Shown here: positions 1 through 9,440 of the stretch, piece by piece
How the letters are laid out: the number at the start of each line of letters is the position of its first letter
Position numbering within the stretch: the stretch's first letter is position 1
Assembly: GCF_010731655.1 (NCBI RefSeq)
Contig: NZ_AP022619.1
Span: 62,001 to 126,000 of the forward strand
Reading direction: 5' to 3'
Length of the DNA stretch: 64,000 nt
From: Mycobacterium paraseoulense
GTDB lineage: Bacteria; Actinomycetota; Actinomycetes; Mycobacteriales; Mycobacteriaceae
Program-made: the position numbers and the translations under genes
Notes under the pieces: generated by a model
Seen by the model: the letters and a program-made list of their open reading frames with translations, nothing else
What the model was told of the DNA's origin: nothing
Database searches by the model: none

Positions 1-426
1 TCGATCGACCGCGCCGACGCGCCGAAATGGTGGATCACCGTCGGCGGTGAGGTGGGCAAGGGGGAGCGGTTGGCCGAGGCCGCCGCCCGGGAATTGGCCG
101 AGGAGACCGGACTACGGGTCGCGCCCGCCGAGATGGTCGGTCCCGTCTGGCGGCGCGACGAGGTGTTCGAGTTCAACGGCGCCCTGATCGACAGCGAAGA
201 ATTCTATTTCGTCTACCGCACCCGCCGGTTCGAGCCGTCGGGCGTGGGCCGGACCGACTTGGAACGCAGCTACATCCACGGCCACCGCTGGTGTGATGCT
301 GCCGACATCGTCCGGCTGACCGCGGCCGGTGAGACGGTGTACCCGATGCAGCTGTCCGAACTGCTCACCGACGCGGCCGCGCTGGCCGGCGGCCGGGCGC
401 CGGGCCCGCTGCAATCAATTCGTTGA
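1..426 (+). CDS. Nudix (MutT-like) hydrolase, C-terminal part, cut by window edge
   Basis: The reading frame is open from base 1, so the true start lies upstream; 141 residues are visible. A complete Nudix box is present at residues 16-38: G-x5-E-x7-REL-x-EE-x-GL, read as GEVGKGE, then RLAEAAA, then RELAEETGL. This motif binds the divalent metal and catalyses hydrolysis of nucleoside diphosphates linked to another moiety. The substrate cannot be read from the motif. Position next to a PPE gene and pdxS matches Rv2609c, recalled as a membrane protein with a MutT signature, so membrane segments may lie in the missing N-terminal part. It converges on the PE gene and the two stops overlap by about 12 bp. 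Confidence 0.85.
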   Translation, partial: SIDRADAPKWWITVGGEVGKGERLAEAAARELAEETGLRVAPAEMVGPVWRRDEVFEFNGALIDSEEFYFVYRTRRFEPSGVGRTDLERSYIHGHRWCDAADIVRLTAAGETVYPMQLSELLTDAAALAGGRAPGPLQSIR

Positions 427-1719
427 CTCCGCAATCCACAGTCCGCTCACCGAGACATGCAGGTCTAATGGCGGGCTCAGCCCCGCGGCCAGTGATTCCG
501 GGATCGCTTGCGCCGCAACCGGAGTCAGGCCGCCGGCAGCGGTGACCGAGAGGGACTGGAACGGCCCGGGGAGCCCGGTCGCGTAGCCGAAGTCGATGAA
601 CGGCCGAACGAAGGGCTGGAGCAGGTCGGCCAGCGGGTTGCCCAGGACAGGGATCATGCGCAGCGGGTCCAGCAGCGGCAGGTTCTGGGGAATCAGGTAG
701 TAGGTGGTCATGCCGATGTGCGTCTGGATGGCGGTGGCAAGCTGCGCGGCGGTGAGGGTCGGATATGTCGAGTGCAGGTAGGGAAAGCCCAAGAGGGCGT
801 TGAGGTCGGCCGGGATGTTGAAGATGCTGCGCGGGAAGTAGGCGATGGGGTCGTATTGGAGTGTGTAGATGGCGGTCTGGTACAGCGTGTCCACCGGAGT
901 CACGACGTGAAACGCGCCGAAGCCGGGGATGAAGTGCGTCAGGATGCCGGTGCCCGGAACGTTCGGGTCGGAGAGCATCACGAACGACAGCAGGTCCGAA
1001 CTCGGCCGGATGGCGGCGGGTAGGGCGTCCAGGTAACGCATTTCCAGGGTGGCGATCGTGGCGCTCTGCGAATAGCCCAGTACGACAACGTGATTGCCCG
1101 CGCCGGTTTCGCTCAGGATGGCGTTGTTGAGTATCGCGACGCCCTGCCGGACCGACTGACCGAAGGTTTCGCTGGTGAGGCCGGTGACGGGCCAGAAGTC
1201 CTCGGGCGTCGTCAAACCCACCGGCGTATAGCCGGGGTAATGGGGGGCGATGTAGGTGCTGTAGACGGAAGTCACGTAGGACGGGGTGGGTTGCGGGTTT
1301 CCCGTGCCGCCCATGATCAACGCCACGTTGGTCGACGACGACGTGGTCGGCGTGCTTTGCACTTGGCTTGCCAGGCTCAAGCTTCCGGTCACCGTCTGCT
1401 GCGAGGGCAGGGCCGGCGCCAATTGCGTGGCGGCCGCGTTGGAGGCCTCCGCCTGGGCATACGAATCGCTGCTGCCGATCAACGTTTGCACGAACTGCTG
1501 ATGAAACGCTTCCGCCCGTGCGCCGATCTCCTGATAGCGCTGGCCGAACGCCGCGAACAGCGCCGCCGTGCGGACGGATACCGCATCCGCGGCCGGGGGG
1601 AACACCATGGTCGTCGGGGTGGCCGCCGCTGCGTCGGCAGCGGCTATCGCCGAACCGATCCCCTGCAAATCAGTGGCGGCCGCTGCCAGCGTCTCCGGCG
1701 CTGTGATCACAAACGACAT
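415..1719 (-). CDS. PE family protein with C-terminal PE-PPE serine hydrolase domain
   Basis: Protein of 434 aa. Residues 1-95 are a PE domain beginning MSFVITAPETLAAAATDLQ, ending in the type VII secretion signal YxxxE (YAQAE, 87-91). After a Ser/Thr-rich linker, residues 130-400 form an alpha/beta hydrolase of the PE-PPE family with nucleophile elbow GYSQS at 215-219. PE-PPE proteins studied so far have esterase or lipase activity, so an exported or surface lipid esterase is a fair inference. The gene lies 15 bp downstream of a PPE gene on the same strand, so the two are probably co-transcribed and may be exported as a pair by an ESX system. The PPE-before-PE order is the reverse of most PE/PPE pairs. 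Confidence 0.9.
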   Translation of the reverse strand: MSFVITAPETLAAAATDLQGIGSAIAAADAAAATPTTMVFPPAADAVSVRTAALFAAFGQRYQEIGARAEAFHQQFVQTLIGSSDSYAQAEASNAAATQLAPALPSQQTVTGSLSLASQVQSTPTTSSSTNVALIMGGTGNPQPTPSYVTSVYSTYIAPHYPGYTPVGLTTPEDFWPVTGLTSETFGQSVRQGVAILNNAILSETGAGNHVVVLGYSQSATIATLEMRYLDALPAAIRPSSDLLSFVMLSDPNVPGTGILTHFIPGFGAFHVVTPVDTLYQTAIYTLQYDPIAYFPRSIFNIPADLNALLGFPYLHSTYPTLTAAQLATAIQTHIGMTTYYLIPQNLPLLDPLRMIPVLGNPLADLLQPFVRPFIDFGYATGLPGPFQSLSVTAAGGLTPVAAQAIPESLAAGLSPPLDLHVSVSGLWIAESTN

Positions 1720-1734
1720 CGCATCGCCGCCTGA

Positions 1735-2853
1735 CTAGCCCACCACCGGGCGCGCCAGCACACCGGAGCGCGATGCCTCGATCGCCGGATTCACACCGGC
1801 CACCCCGCGCCCGGGCGTGGTGACCGCCGGCTTGAACGGCACTCTCGGCACGCTGGGCGTCAGTTGACTCACACCCGTGGTCGGCACGCCGGCAACGGGA
1901 GCAATCGACGTCGGCGCCTGCACCTCGGTGGCCCAGCTCGGCGGAACCGACAGCGCCCCAATTGAACCCGCCCTACCCGCATCCGCCAACACCGCGGGAG
2001 CACCCAGCTGCGACGGGGCCTGCGCCCCCAGCGGGGAACCGGCGGAGGCCAAGGCCGAACCCATGGACGGCATGCCGGCGACAGCACCGCTCATCAACGG
2101 ATTGGCGCCACCCATGAACTGGCCCAGGACCTGACTGACGAGCATGCTCATGGGTTGCATGGCGAACTCGCCGCCCATCGAGAGCATCTCCAGCGGCGAC
2201 AGCCCCGAAGCCGGCGACGGGGAGAGCCCGAACGACTGAAACAGCGAGGAGACCAGCTGGGCGTCCGACATGGCCGATTGCGTCTCGGTTGTCACCGACG
2301 CCGCGGCTTGAGGCGCGGGGCCGAGGCCGTCGGGCGGTTCGGCGAACGACGTCAACTGCGCCCCCACTGCCAGCGTGCCGGCATCGTAGGCGGTCATCGC
2401 GGTGGCGTCCTGTGCCCACATCTCGGAGTAGTGCGCCTCGGTGGCCATGATCGCCGGGGTGTTCTGGCCGAAGAAGTTCGTCGAGATCAACGCCATCAGC
2501 TGCGCGCGGTTGGCGGCGATCACGGGCGGTGGCACCGTCATCGCGAACGCCGCCTCGTAGGCCGCAGCCGCCGCCATCGCCTGGGTCGACACCTGCTCGG
2601 CATCCATCGCGGTCGCCGCCAACCAGGTGACGAACGGGCTGGCCGCGGCCGCCATCGCGACGGCCGAGGGACCCAGCCACGGCCCGCTCGTCAACGCTGC
2701 GATCACCGTCGCATACGAGGACGCCGCCCATCCCAATTCGGCGGCCAACCCCGCCCAGGCGGCCGCGGCGGCCAGCATGGACCCCGCCCCCGGACCGGCA
2801 TACATCAGACCGGAGTTGATCTCGGGCGGTAACAGCCCAAAATCCGGCACCAT
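1735..2853 (-). CDS. PPE family protein, SVP subfamily
   Basis: Protein of 372 aa. The start [19 protein letters not shown] carries the PPE signature at residues 9-11. The conserved WxG turn is WLG at 59-61, and the helical PPE domain spans about 1-175. The motif GALSVPPSW at 299-307 fits GxxSVPxxW and puts the protein in the PPE-SVP subfamily. The remainder is rich in Ala, Gly, Pro and Met. A strong GAGGAGG ribosome site precedes the ATG at 2853. It is the first gene of a pair with the PE hydrolase and sits where H37Rv has PPE42 (Rv2608), though it is much shorter than I recall for that protein. Secretion through a type VII system is a family property; the specific role is unknown. Confidence 0.9.
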   Translation of the reverse strand: MVPDFGLLPPEINSGLMYAGPGAGSMLAAAAAWAGLAAELGWAASSYATVIAALTSGPWLGPSAVAMAAAASPFVTWLAATAMDAEQVSTQAMAAAAAYEAAFAMTVPPPVIAANRAQLMALISTNFFGQNTPAIMATEAHYSEMWAQDATAMTAYDAGTLAVGAQLTSFAEPPDGLGPAPQAAASVTTETQSAMSDAQLVSSLFQSFGLSPSPASGLSPLEMLSMGGEFAMQPMSMLVSQVLGQFMGGANPLMSGAVAGMPSMGSALASAGSPLGAQAPSQLGAPAVLADAGRAGSIGALSVPPSWATEVQAPTSIAPVAGVPTTGVSQLTPSVPRVPFKPAVTTPGRGVAGVNPAIEASRSGVLARPVVG

Positions 2854-2972
2854 CCCGACCCTCCTCAGCCAGGCGGCGGCCGTTCCCGCAACCAGGTGGC
2901 GGGCCGCGTCCGCGTCAACGATGTGAGCAAAGTAACGATGACGTGTCTAGCAAGGGGTCGATTTCGGGGCCT

Positions 2973-2988
2973 AGGGCCAATCGGCCCT
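2973..2988 (+). terminator. short hairpin in the leader region of pdxS
   Basis: AGGGCC, loop AATC, GGCCCT, then TTTGTG. A 6-bp perfect stem about 75 bp before the pdxS start, in the 211-bp gap between the divergent PPE and pdxS genes. It resembles a small terminator or attenuator, but the stem is short and the T-run weak. A TAGACT box (3030-3035) nearer pdxS is a more likely promoter -10, which would place the hairpin upstream of the transcript. Confidence 0.25.
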
Positions 2989-3064
2989 TTGTGACTCCGC
3001 CGTTGGAAAATCCGTGTCCCGCCCCCCACTAGACTGGGGCGACAACGGTTGAAGGAGATCAGCA

Positions 3065-3976
3065 GTGGATACCGCCGCGTCAGGCAACGGCAGCGGACGA
3101 ACCGGAACCGCGCGCGTCAAGCGCGGCATGGCCGAGATGCTCAAGGGCGGCGTCATCATGGACGTCGTCACCCCCGAGCAGGCCCGCATCGCCGAGGGCG
3201 CCGGCGCCGTCGCGGTGATGGCGCTGGAACGGGTGCCCGCCGACATCCGCGCCCAGGGCGGCGTGTCGCGGATGAGCGACCCCGACATGATCGAGGGCAT
3301 CATCGCCGCGGTGACGATCCCGGTGATGGCCAAGGCCCGCATCGGGCACTTCGTCGAGGCGCAGATCCTGCAGAGCCTCGGCGTCGACTACGTCGACGAG
3401 TCCGAGGTCCTGACCCCCGCGGACTACACCCACCACATCGACAAGTGGAAGTTCACCGTGCCGTTCGTGTGCGGGGCGACCAACCTCGGCGAGGCCCTGC
3501 GGCGCATCGGCGAGGGCGCGGCGATGATCCGGTCCAAGGGTGAGGCCGGCACCGGAGACGTCTCCAACGCGACCACGCACATGCGGGCCATCGGCGGCGA
3601 GATTCGCCGGCTGACCTCGCTGTCGGAAGACGAATTGTACGTCGCCGCAAAGGAATTGCAGGCGCCCTACGACCTCGTCGTCGAGGTGGCCCGCGCCGGC
3701 AAGCTGCCCGTCACCCTGTTCACCGCGGGCGGCATCGCCACCCCCGCCGACGCGGCCATGATGATGCAACTGGGCGCCGAGGGCGTCTTCGTCGGCTCCG
3801 GCATCTTCAAGTCGGGGGACCCCGCGCAGCGCGCCGCCGCCATCGTCAAGGCCACCACGTTCTACGACGACCCCGACGTGCTGGCCAAGGTGTCGCGCGG
3901 CCTGGGCGAGCCCATGGTGGGCATCAACGTCGAGCAGATCGCGCAGCCCCACCGGCTGGCCGAACGCGGCTGGTAA
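3065..3976 (+). CDS. pdxS: pyridoxal 5'-phosphate synthase, lyase subunit PdxS
   Basis: 303 aa TIM-barrel subunit of the deoxyxylulose-independent vitamin B6 pathway. It makes PLP from ribose 5-phosphate, glyceraldehyde 3-phosphate and ammonia, the last supplied by PdxT. Family residues are visible: Asp33 in MDVVTPEQA, Schiff-base Lys90 in MAKARIGH and the second Lys158 in [11 protein letters not shown]. The GTG start at 3065 follows GAAGGAGATC at normal spacing. It is the first gene of an operon with tesB2 (14-bp gap) and pdxT (7-bp gap), the order recalled for Rv2606c-Rv2604c. The N-terminal 15 residues are Gly/Ser-rich and variable in the family. Confidence 0.97.
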   Translation: MDTAASGNGSGRTGTARVKRGMAEMLKGGVIMDVVTPEQARIAEGAGAVAVMALERVPADIRAQGGVSRMSDPDMIEGIIAAVTIPVMAKARIGHFVEAQILQSLGVDYVDESEVLTPADYTHHIDKWKFTVPFVCGATNLGEALRRIGEGAAMIRSKGEAGTGDVSNATTHMRAIGGEIRRLTSLSEDELYVAAKELQAPYDLVVEVARAGKLPVTLFTAGGIATPADAAMMMQLGAEGVFVGSGIFKSGDPAQRAAAIVKATTFYDDPDVLAKVSRGLGEPMVGINVEQIAQPHRLAERGW

Positions 3977-3990
3977 GCCGAGGGCTATAG

Positions 3991-4836
3991 GTGGCGATCG
4001 AAGAGATCCTTGATCTCGAGCAACTCGAGGTCAACATCTACCGCGGTCGGGTGTTCAGCCCGGAGTCGGGATATTTCCAGCGCACGTTCGGCGGTCACGT
4101 CGCCGGCCAGTCGCTCGTCTCGGCGGTGCGCACGGTCGACCCGCGTTACCAGGTGCACTCGCTGCACGGCTACTTCCTGCGGCCCGGGGACGCCAACGAG
4201 CCCACCGTCTTCATCGTCGAGCGCACCCGCGACGGCGGCTCGTTTGCCACCCGGCGCGTCAACGCCATCCAGCACGGGGAAATCATCTTCAGCATGGGGG
4301 CGTCCTTCCAGACCGACCAGGAGGGCATCCACCACCAGGACGTCATGCCGGCCGCGCCGCCGCCCGACGGGCTGCCCGGCCTCGACTCGATCAAGGTGTT
4401 CGACGACGCCGGATTCAAGCAGTTCGAGGAGTGGGACGTCTGCATCGTGCCGCGCGAACAGCTGCGGCTGTCGCCCGGCAAGGCCTCCCAGCAGCAGGTG
4501 TGGTTTCGCCATCGCGACCCGCTGCCGGACGATCCGGTGCTGCACATCTGCGCGCTGGCCTACATGAGCGACCTCACGCTGCTGGGATCGGCGCAGGTCA
4601 ACCACCTCGACGTGCGCCAGCATCTGCAGGTGGCCTCGCTGGACCACGCGATGTGGTTCATGCGGGCGTTCCGGGCCGACGAATGGCTGCTCTACGACCA
4701 GTCCTCGCCGTCGGCCAGCGGCGGCCGCTCGCTGTGCCAGGGCAAGATCTTCACCCAGACGGGCGAGATGGTGGCGGCGGTCATGCAGGAGGGGCTGACC
4801 CGCTTCGAGCGGGGATTCCAGCCCTCCAAACAGTGA
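3991..4836 (+). CDS. tesB2: acyl-CoA thioesterase II (TesB2)
   Basis: 281 aa double hot-dog thioesterase of the TesB family, hydrolysing acyl-CoA to free fatty acid and CoA. The N-terminal hot-dog has the family pattern [11 protein letters not shown]...[16 protein letters not shown], and the C-terminal half has [20 protein letters not shown], with the Asp used in catalysis by family members. The start is GTG 3991, 14 bp after pdxS; the ribosome site is weak, which suggests coupling to pdxS translation. It lies inside the B6 synthase operon although it has no known link to PLP synthesis. Equivalent of Rv2605c. Confidence 0.93.
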   Translation: MAIEEILDLEQLEVNIYRGRVFSPESGYFQRTFGGHVAGQSLVSAVRTVDPRYQVHSLHGYFLRPGDANEPTVFIVERTRDGGSFATRRVNAIQHGEIIFSMGASFQTDQEGIHHQDVMPAAPPPDGLPGLDSIKVFDDAGFKQFEEWDVCIVPREQLRLSPGKASQQQVWFRHRDPLPDDPVLHICALAYMSDLTLLGSAQVNHLDVRQHLQVASLDHAMWFMRAFRADEWLLYDQSSPSASGGRSLCQGKIFTQTGEMVAAVMQEGLTRFERGFQPSKQ

Positions 4837-4843
4837 GAGCGCA

Positions 4844-5440
4844 GTGAGCGCGCCGCGCATCGGCGTGCTGGCGCTGCAGGGCGACACCCGTGAACACCTG
4901 GCCGCGCTGCGCGAAGCCGGGGCCGAATCGATGCCGGTGCGGCGCCGCGGCGAGCTCGAGAACGTCGACGGGCTGGTGATTCCCGGTGGGGAGTCCACGA
5001 CCATGAGCCACCTGCTGCTCGACCTCGGCCTGCTCGAGCCGTTGCGTGGGCTGCTGGCCGACGGCCTGCCCGCCTACGGCGCGTGCGCGGGCATGATCCT
5101 GCTGGCCAGCGAGATCCTCGACGCCGGCGCGGGCGGCCGGGAGGCGCTGCCCCTGCGTGCGATCGATATGACCGTGCGCCGCAACGCATTCGGACGCCAG
5201 GTCGATTCGTTCGAGGGTGACATACCGTTCGCCGGCCTGGACGGTCCGGTGCGCGCGGTGTTCATCCGCGCCCCGTGGGTCGAGCGCGCCGGTGAGGGCG
5301 TGCAGGTGCTTGCCGAAGCGTCGGGGCACACAGTCGCGGTGCGGCAGGGCACGAAGCTGGCGACGGCGTTCCACCCCGAGATGACCGGAGACCGGCGCGT
5401 CCACCGGCTCTTCGTCGACATCGTCAACGGCGTCGCCTGA
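4844..5440 (+). CDS. pdxT: pyridoxal 5'-phosphate synthase, glutaminase subunit PdxT
   Basis: 198 aa class-I glutamine amidotransferase that releases ammonia from glutamine and feeds it to PdxS in the 24-subunit PLP synthase. The triad is visible: nucleophile Cys81 in YGACAGM, His177 and Glu179 in [15 protein letters not shown] at 48-53 is the family oxyanion motif. The GTG start 7 bp after tesB2 gives the usual N-terminus [11 protein letters not shown]. Equivalent of Rv2604c. With pdxS present, the cell should make PLP directly without PdxH. Confidence 0.96.
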   Translation: MSAPRIGVLALQGDTREHLAALREAGAESMPVRRRGELENVDGLVIPGGESTTMSHLLLDLGLLEPLRGLLADGLPAYGACAGMILLASEILDAGAGGREALPLRAIDMTVRRNAFGRQVDSFEGDIPFAGLDGPVRAVFIRAPWVERAGEGVQVLAEASGHTVAVRQGTKLATAFHPEMTGDRRVHRLFVDIVNGVA

Positions 5441-5481
5441 CCCACCCGGCACGCCGGCACCCACTCCCGGCGCGATCACGC

Positions 5482-5509
5482 AAAGTGATAGCGCAGGCGA
5501 TATCACTTT
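5482..5509. promoter_or_regulatory. 9-bp inverted repeat, possible operator
   Basis: AAAGTGATA, 10-bp spacer, TATCACTTT: a perfect 9-bp inverted repeat in the 206-bp gap between pdxT and the YebC gene. The arms are AT-rich in a GC-rich background, and the 19-bp centre-to-centre spacing (about two helical turns) suits a dimeric regulator. A hairpin role is possible but there is no T-run. A TAGACT -10-like box for the YebC gene lies at 5599-5604, about 90 bp downstream. Confidence 0.4.
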
Positions 5510-5646
5510 CGCGACGGCGCATATGCCCGCGTTCGTGTGACGCCGGGGCGGCTGGGCCGCAGGGGGAACGGACGCGGGGGCGGCGCCGACCGTGCACGTA
5601 GACTCGTCTGGCGATCTTTCCAAGACAGAAGAGGTAAGAGACACCG

Positions 5647-6402
5647 ATGAGCGGCCATTCCAAGTGGGCCACCACCAAGCACCAGAAGGCCGTCAAGGAC
5701 GCGCGCCGAGGCAAGGAGTTCGCCCGGCTGATCAAGAACATCGAAGTCGCCGCCCGTACCGGCGGCGGGGATCCGGCGGGCAACCCGACGCTGTATGACG
5801 CCATCCAGAAGGCGAAGAAGACCTCGGTGCCCAACGACAACATCGAGCGTGCCCGCAAGCGCGGCGCCGGCGAGGAAGCCGGCGGCGCCGACTACCAGAC
5901 GATCATGTACGAGGGCTACGGGCCCAACGGCGTGGCGGTGCTGATCGAATGCCTGACCGACAACCGCAACCGCGCGGCCGGCGAGGTCCGGGTGGCTGTG
6001 ACCCGCAACGGCGGCACCATGGCCGATCCGGGCTCGGTGTCGTATCTATTCACCCGCAAGGGCGTGGTCACCCTGGAAAAGAACGGCCTGTCCGAGGACG
6101 ACGTGCTGGCCGCCGTGCTGGACGCCGGCGCCGAGGACGTCAACGACCTGGGTGACAGCTTCGAAGTCATCTCGGAGCCAACGGATCTGGTCGCGGTGCG
6201 GACGGCTCTGCAAGATGCCGGCATCGACTACGAGTCGGCCGAGGCCAGCTTCCAGCCGTCGGTGAGCGTGCCGGTGGACGTCGACGGCGCCCGGAAAGTA
6301 TTCAAGCTCGTCGACGCCCTGGAGGACAGCGACGACGTGCAAAACGTGTGGACCAACGTCGATTTGTCCGACGAAGTGTTGGCCGCTCTCGACGAGGACT
6401 GA
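5647..6402 (+). CDS. YebC/PmpR family DNA-binding or translation regulator
   Basis: 251 aa with the full YebC/TACO1 layout: N-terminal [25 protein letters not shown], central [16 protein letters not shown], then two ferredoxin-like domains. Some members act as transcriptional repressors; others (YebC2 and the mitochondrial relative TACO1) relieve ribosome stalling at proline stretches. The subfamily cannot be settled by eye. The start is ATG 5647 after an AGAGG site. In H37Rv this is Rv2603c, followed as I recall by the vapBC41 toxin-antitoxin pair; here speE follows directly, convergent, with an 11-bp gap. Confidence 0.93.
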   Translation: MSGHSKWATTKHQKAVKDARRGKEFARLIKNIEVAARTGGGDPAGNPTLYDAIQKAKKTSVPNDNIERARKRGAGEEAGGADYQTIMYEGYGPNGVAVLIECLTDNRNRAAGEVRVAVTRNGGTMADPGSVSYLFTRKGVVTLEKNGLSEDDVLAAVLDAGAEDVNDLGDSFEVISEPTDLVAVRTALQDAGIDYESAEASFQPSVSVPVDVDGARKVFKLVDALEDSDDVQNVWTNVDLSDEVLAALDED

Positions 6403-6413
6403 CGCCACCAGAA

Positions 6414-8012
6414 CTAGTCGTAGCCGTGCCGCATGTCGTCCACGATGCGCGGATTGTCCAGCGTGGAGGGCTCGAGCGGGCGGGGTCGGGTGTCGTCGGG
6501 AAACACCGTGGCGGCGTCGAGGACGTGCTGATTGAGGAAGCGCAGCGGGGGCGCGTTGGGCGGCACGGTGGGCGTGGGCGCGCCGGCCCCGCGGCGCGCC
6601 AGCGCGAAACCCCAGTCACCGAACGTGGGCACGTAGACGTGGTAGGGCGTCACCGCGTAGCCGGCCGCGCGGATTGACGACGCGGTGCGCCAGAACGCCG
6701 TCTGCGTCGAGAACGGGCTGCCCGACTGGACCACCATGAGCCCGTCGGCGGCCAGCGCGTGCCCGACCAGCGCGTAGAACTCGGTCGAATACAGCCGGCC
6801 CAGGACCGGGGTGTCGGGGTCGGGGAGGTCGACGATCACCGCGTCGAAGCCACCGGCCGGGACGACGTCCGGGTGCGGCGTGCGCAACCAGCGCATCGCG
6901 TCGTCGATCACCACCTTGACCCGCGGGCTGTCCAGCGAACCGCCGTTGGTCCTGCGCATGGTGGTGCGCGCCAGCTGGATCACCGCGGGGTCGAGTTCCA
7001 CCTGCACGATCCGGGCAATGCCCGGCTGACGCAGCAGTTCGCGGGCCACCAGGCCGTCGCCGCCCCCGAGGACGAGGACCGATCGGGCGCCGGCCCCGAG
7101 CGCGGGGTAGACCAGGCTTTCGGTGTAGCGGTACTCGTCGCGGGTGGAGAACTGCAGGCCACCGTCGAGGTAAAGGCGCATGTCGTTACCCCGCTGGGTG
7201 ACCACTATCTCCTGGTAGGCCGAGTGCTGGTAGGCGATGATCGGGTCGGCGTAGAGCCGCTGCCTGCTCGTCGTCTCGATGTCGGCCGACCGCGCCAGCA
7301 GCGTGGCCAGCAGCGCGAGCGCCGCGGCGAGCGCGCACAGCGCCGTCAGGAGTTGTCGGGTGGGCACGATTCGGCGGAGCACAAAGGCCGCCACGACGGC
7401 CGCGGCCAGGAGATTGACGATGCCGGTGGCCGCCGCGCCGCGGATCATGCCCAGCTGCGGCAGCAGCAGGAACGGCCAGACCAGGCCGCCCAGCAGCGCG
7501 CCGAGGTAGTCGGCGGCGTTCAGGTCGGCCAGGGTCCGGCCGGTGTCGGCCGCGTGATCCGCATCGGGGGCCATGCGCCCGCGCTGCAGCATGGTCATCA
7601 GCAGCGGCACCTCGGCGCCGACCAGCCCCCCGATCAGGGCGGTGCTGACCGCCAGCATCCACATCGACTCGTCGTCGATGAAGGCGAACGCCGTGTACAG
7701 CGCCGCCGCCGACAAGCCGCCGACGATGCTCAGCAACACCTCCACCGCGACGAAGGCGATCGCCGCGTGCGCCAGCAGCGGCTTGACCACGAGGGCGCCC
7801 ACCCCGAGCGCGGCGATGTAGCCCGCGACGATCAGCGACGTGGCGACGATGCCGCCGCCGTTGAGGCTGGCCGCCAGCGTCAGCAGCGCGAGTTCGTAGA
7901 CGATGCCGGACGCCGCGCACGCGGCGACCGCGGCCAGCAGCACGGCCCGCCAGCGCGCCGGAGGCTCCGCGGGCCGGTTCACCTCTGACGCCGGCAGCTC
8001 AACGGATGTCAT
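6414..8012 (-). CDS. speE: membrane-anchored spermidine synthase-like aminopropyltransferase
   Basis: 532 aa. Residues about 20-245 hold roughly seven hydrophobic segments, and residues 255-480 a spermidine synthase-type Rossmann methyltransferase fold. The SAM-site motif [16 protein letters not shown] is clear, as are [12 protein letters not shown] and [12 protein letters not shown]. The catalytic region reads [14 protein letters not shown] where classical SpeE has D(S/T)xDP. No decarboxylated-SAM-producing SpeD is nearby, so the true donor and acceptor are unknown and polyamine synthesis should not be assumed. It is the last gene of a five-gene minus-strand operon; its ATG overlaps the DUF350 stop (ATGA). 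Equivalent of Rv2601. Confidence 0.88.
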   Translation of the reverse strand: MTSVELPASEVNRPAEPPARWRAVLLAAVAACAASGIVYELALLTLAASLNGGGIVATSLIVAGYIAALGVGALVVKPLLAHAAIAFVAVEVLLSIVGGLSAAALYTAFAFIDDESMWMLAVSTALIGGLVGAEVPLLMTMLQRGRMAPDADHAADTGRTLADLNAADYLGALLGGLVWPFLLLPQLGMIRGAAATGIVNLLAAAVVAAFVLRRIVPTRQLLTALCALAAALALLATLLARSADIETTSRQRLYADPIIAYQHSAYQEIVVTQRGNDMRLYLDGGLQFSTRDEYRYTESLVYPALGAGARSVLVLGGGDGLVARELLRQPGIARIVQVELDPAVIQLARTTMRRTNGGSLDSPRVKVVIDDAMRWLRTPHPDVVPAGGFDAVIVDLPDPDTPVLGRLYSTEFYALVGHALAADGLMVVQSGSPFSTQTAFWRTASSIRAAGYAVTPYHVYVPTFGDWGFALARRGAGAPTPTVPPNAPPLRFLNQHVLDAATVFPDDTRPRPLEPSTLDNPRIVDDMRHGYD

Positions 8013-8464
8013 GACACCGCGGCGGCCGTGACCCCTCCCACGGCGAGCAATATCAGCGCCACGGCGAACGATCCCGGATGCAGCTCGGGCTCGTCGATGT
8101 GCTCGTGAAAACTGCCCGGTATCAGCAGATGCATTGCGAGCAGGGCTATTCCGAGCAGGATCACGCCCATCAGCCCATATACGGCCACGCCGACGAGCCC
8201 CTGGCCCAGCTGGCTATAGCTGTTCGAGATGGCGGTGATGATGACGACGGTCAGGGCGATGTACATCGCACCGGCGACGATGACGGCGTTGGGGCGGCGG
8301 TCGATGAACACCAGCCGACGCAGATTGCCCGGGGTCAATACGTCGACCGCGTAGAACCCGACGAGAAGTACGCCCATGCCGACGCAGAAGTAGAGGATCG
8401 TCGCGACTGCGCCTTTCAGGACGGGATTGAGGTCGACGGTGCCGATCTCGACGGCGAGGTACAT
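8009..8464 (-). CDS. DUF350 integral membrane protein
   Basis: 151 aa, four predicted membrane helices (about 18-42, 60-80, 90-115, 128-150), typical of the DUF350 family (Rv2600). Starts [20 protein letters not shown]. Function unknown. It overlaps the SpeE-like gene by 4 bp, so the two are translationally coupled and probably act together at the membrane. DUF350 proteins recur beside SpeE-like and DUF4178 proteins in many bacteria, which supports a shared process rather than chance linkage. Confidence 0.88.
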   Translation of the reverse strand: MYLAVEIGTVDLNPVLKGAVATILYFCVGMGVLLVGFYAVDVLTPGNLRRLVFIDRRPNAVIVAGAMYIALTVVIITAISNSYSQLGQGLVGVAVYGLMGVILLGIALLAMHLLIPGSFHEHIDEPELHPGSFAVALILLAVGGVTAAAVS

Positions 8465-8498
8465 GGTTGTCTCCTTTGCGGTTTCTATCGGCTAGACG

Positions 8499-8930
8499 TC
8501 ACTTGGTTCCGCCGGGGCCACCCGGGGTGCCTCCGGCGCCGCCCGAGGGGGAGCCGGGGGTGAAGCCGGGCCCGAGGAATATGAAGGCGCCGTGGCTGTA
8601 CCCGGCGTTCAGGCCTTCCAGGCGGATGCTGCACGGGCGATTGCCGTCGGGGCCGACGATCACGATGTTGTTGCTGTAGCGCAGGTACTCGTTGTCGCCG
8701 TTGGCGGCGCGGGCCTGGGGGGCCTGGTACTCGGCGAGCGTGTCGGCCACGTCGTCGGGTGGGCCGCTGCATTCGTAGCGTGTGCCGTTCGCGTCGTGGG
8801 AGTACGCGTGATAGTGGCCGGCGATGTAGGAGCCGATGTTCTTCTGCAGCAGGATGATTCCGGGAACGAGGCAGGCGACGGCGGCCACGGCCAGCGCGCC
8901 GGCGATCACGAACAGGCGGTTGCGGCTCAC
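8499..8930 (-). CDS. DUF4247-type membrane-anchored protein
   Basis: 143 aa from the GTG at 8930, chosen because it makes a GTGA overlap with the preceding gene; an upstream GTG at 8939 is possible. One N-terminal helix (residues 5-28, FVIAGALAVAAVACLVPGIIL) anchors an extracytoplasmic domain with two cysteines (in RYECSG and RPCSIRL) that could form a disulfide. The C-terminal tail is Gly/Pro-rich. Matches Rv2599, a DUF4247-type protein. Function unknown; member of the five-gene cluster. Confidence 0.82.
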   Translation of the reverse strand: MSRNRLFVIAGALAVAAVACLVPGIILLQKNIGSYIAGHYHAYSHDANGTRYECSGPPDDVADTLAEYQAPQARAANGDNEYLRYSNNIVIVGPDGNRPCSIRLEGLNAGYSHGAFIFLGPGFTPGSPSGGAGGTPGGPGGTK

Positions 8931-9430
8931 GGCTGCCACCGGCTCGCCGTGTGGACCACCGTGCCGCCGTTGCCCGCCGGGTACAGGTGCCAGGTCTGCC
9001 AGCGCCAGCCGGTGCCGTCGGGTTCGGCGGCCAACGCGGTCAGCGCGGCGTCGTCACCGGGGAAAGAGCCGCCGAGCCAACCCTTTTCCCGCGCGCACCG
9101 GCCTCGAAGGTCACGCGCGACGCGCCGGAAGGTCGCCTCGTCGTACCGATCGACGCGGGATTCCAGCGAGTAGCCGGGCGCGGTCGTGCGCTCCGGCAGG
9201 TCGACGCCGTGGCCGCGTGCCGTGCACGAGACCTCCTCGGAGAACCGGCCCGCGGCGTGTTCGACCGTCACGACGTGCGACGCGCCGAGGACCCCGAGCA
9301 ACAGCGCGCCGCCGGCGGGGTGCGTCAGCGCGGATGTTGCCAGCGGCGGCGGTGCGGGCACGTTGAGCGCGAGTCCAAGGTTTTGCCCGGAGACGTCCGA
9401 GGGCGCTACGGCGAGCTGATGAAGCGGCAC
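8927..9430 (-). CDS. DUF2617 family protein
   Basis: 167 aa soluble protein without membrane segments, equivalent of Rv2598 and of the DUF2617 family. Notable features are SHVVTVEHAAGRFSEEVSC near the middle and TGWRWQTWHLYP near the C-terminus, both typical of the family as I recall it. GTG start 10 bp after the DUF4178 gene. Function unknown; conserved only within this gene neighbourhood, which is the best clue to its job. Confidence 0.8.
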   Translation of the reverse strand: MPLHQLAVAPSDVSGQNLGLALNVPAPPPLATSALTHPAGGALLLGVLGASHVVTVEHAAGRFSEEVSCTARGHGVDLPERTTAPGYSLESRVDRYDEATFRRVARDLRGRCAREKGWLGGSFPGDDAALTALAAEPDGTGWRWQTWHLYPAGNGGTVVHTASRWQP

Positions 9431-9440
9431 CGACGCGCTC

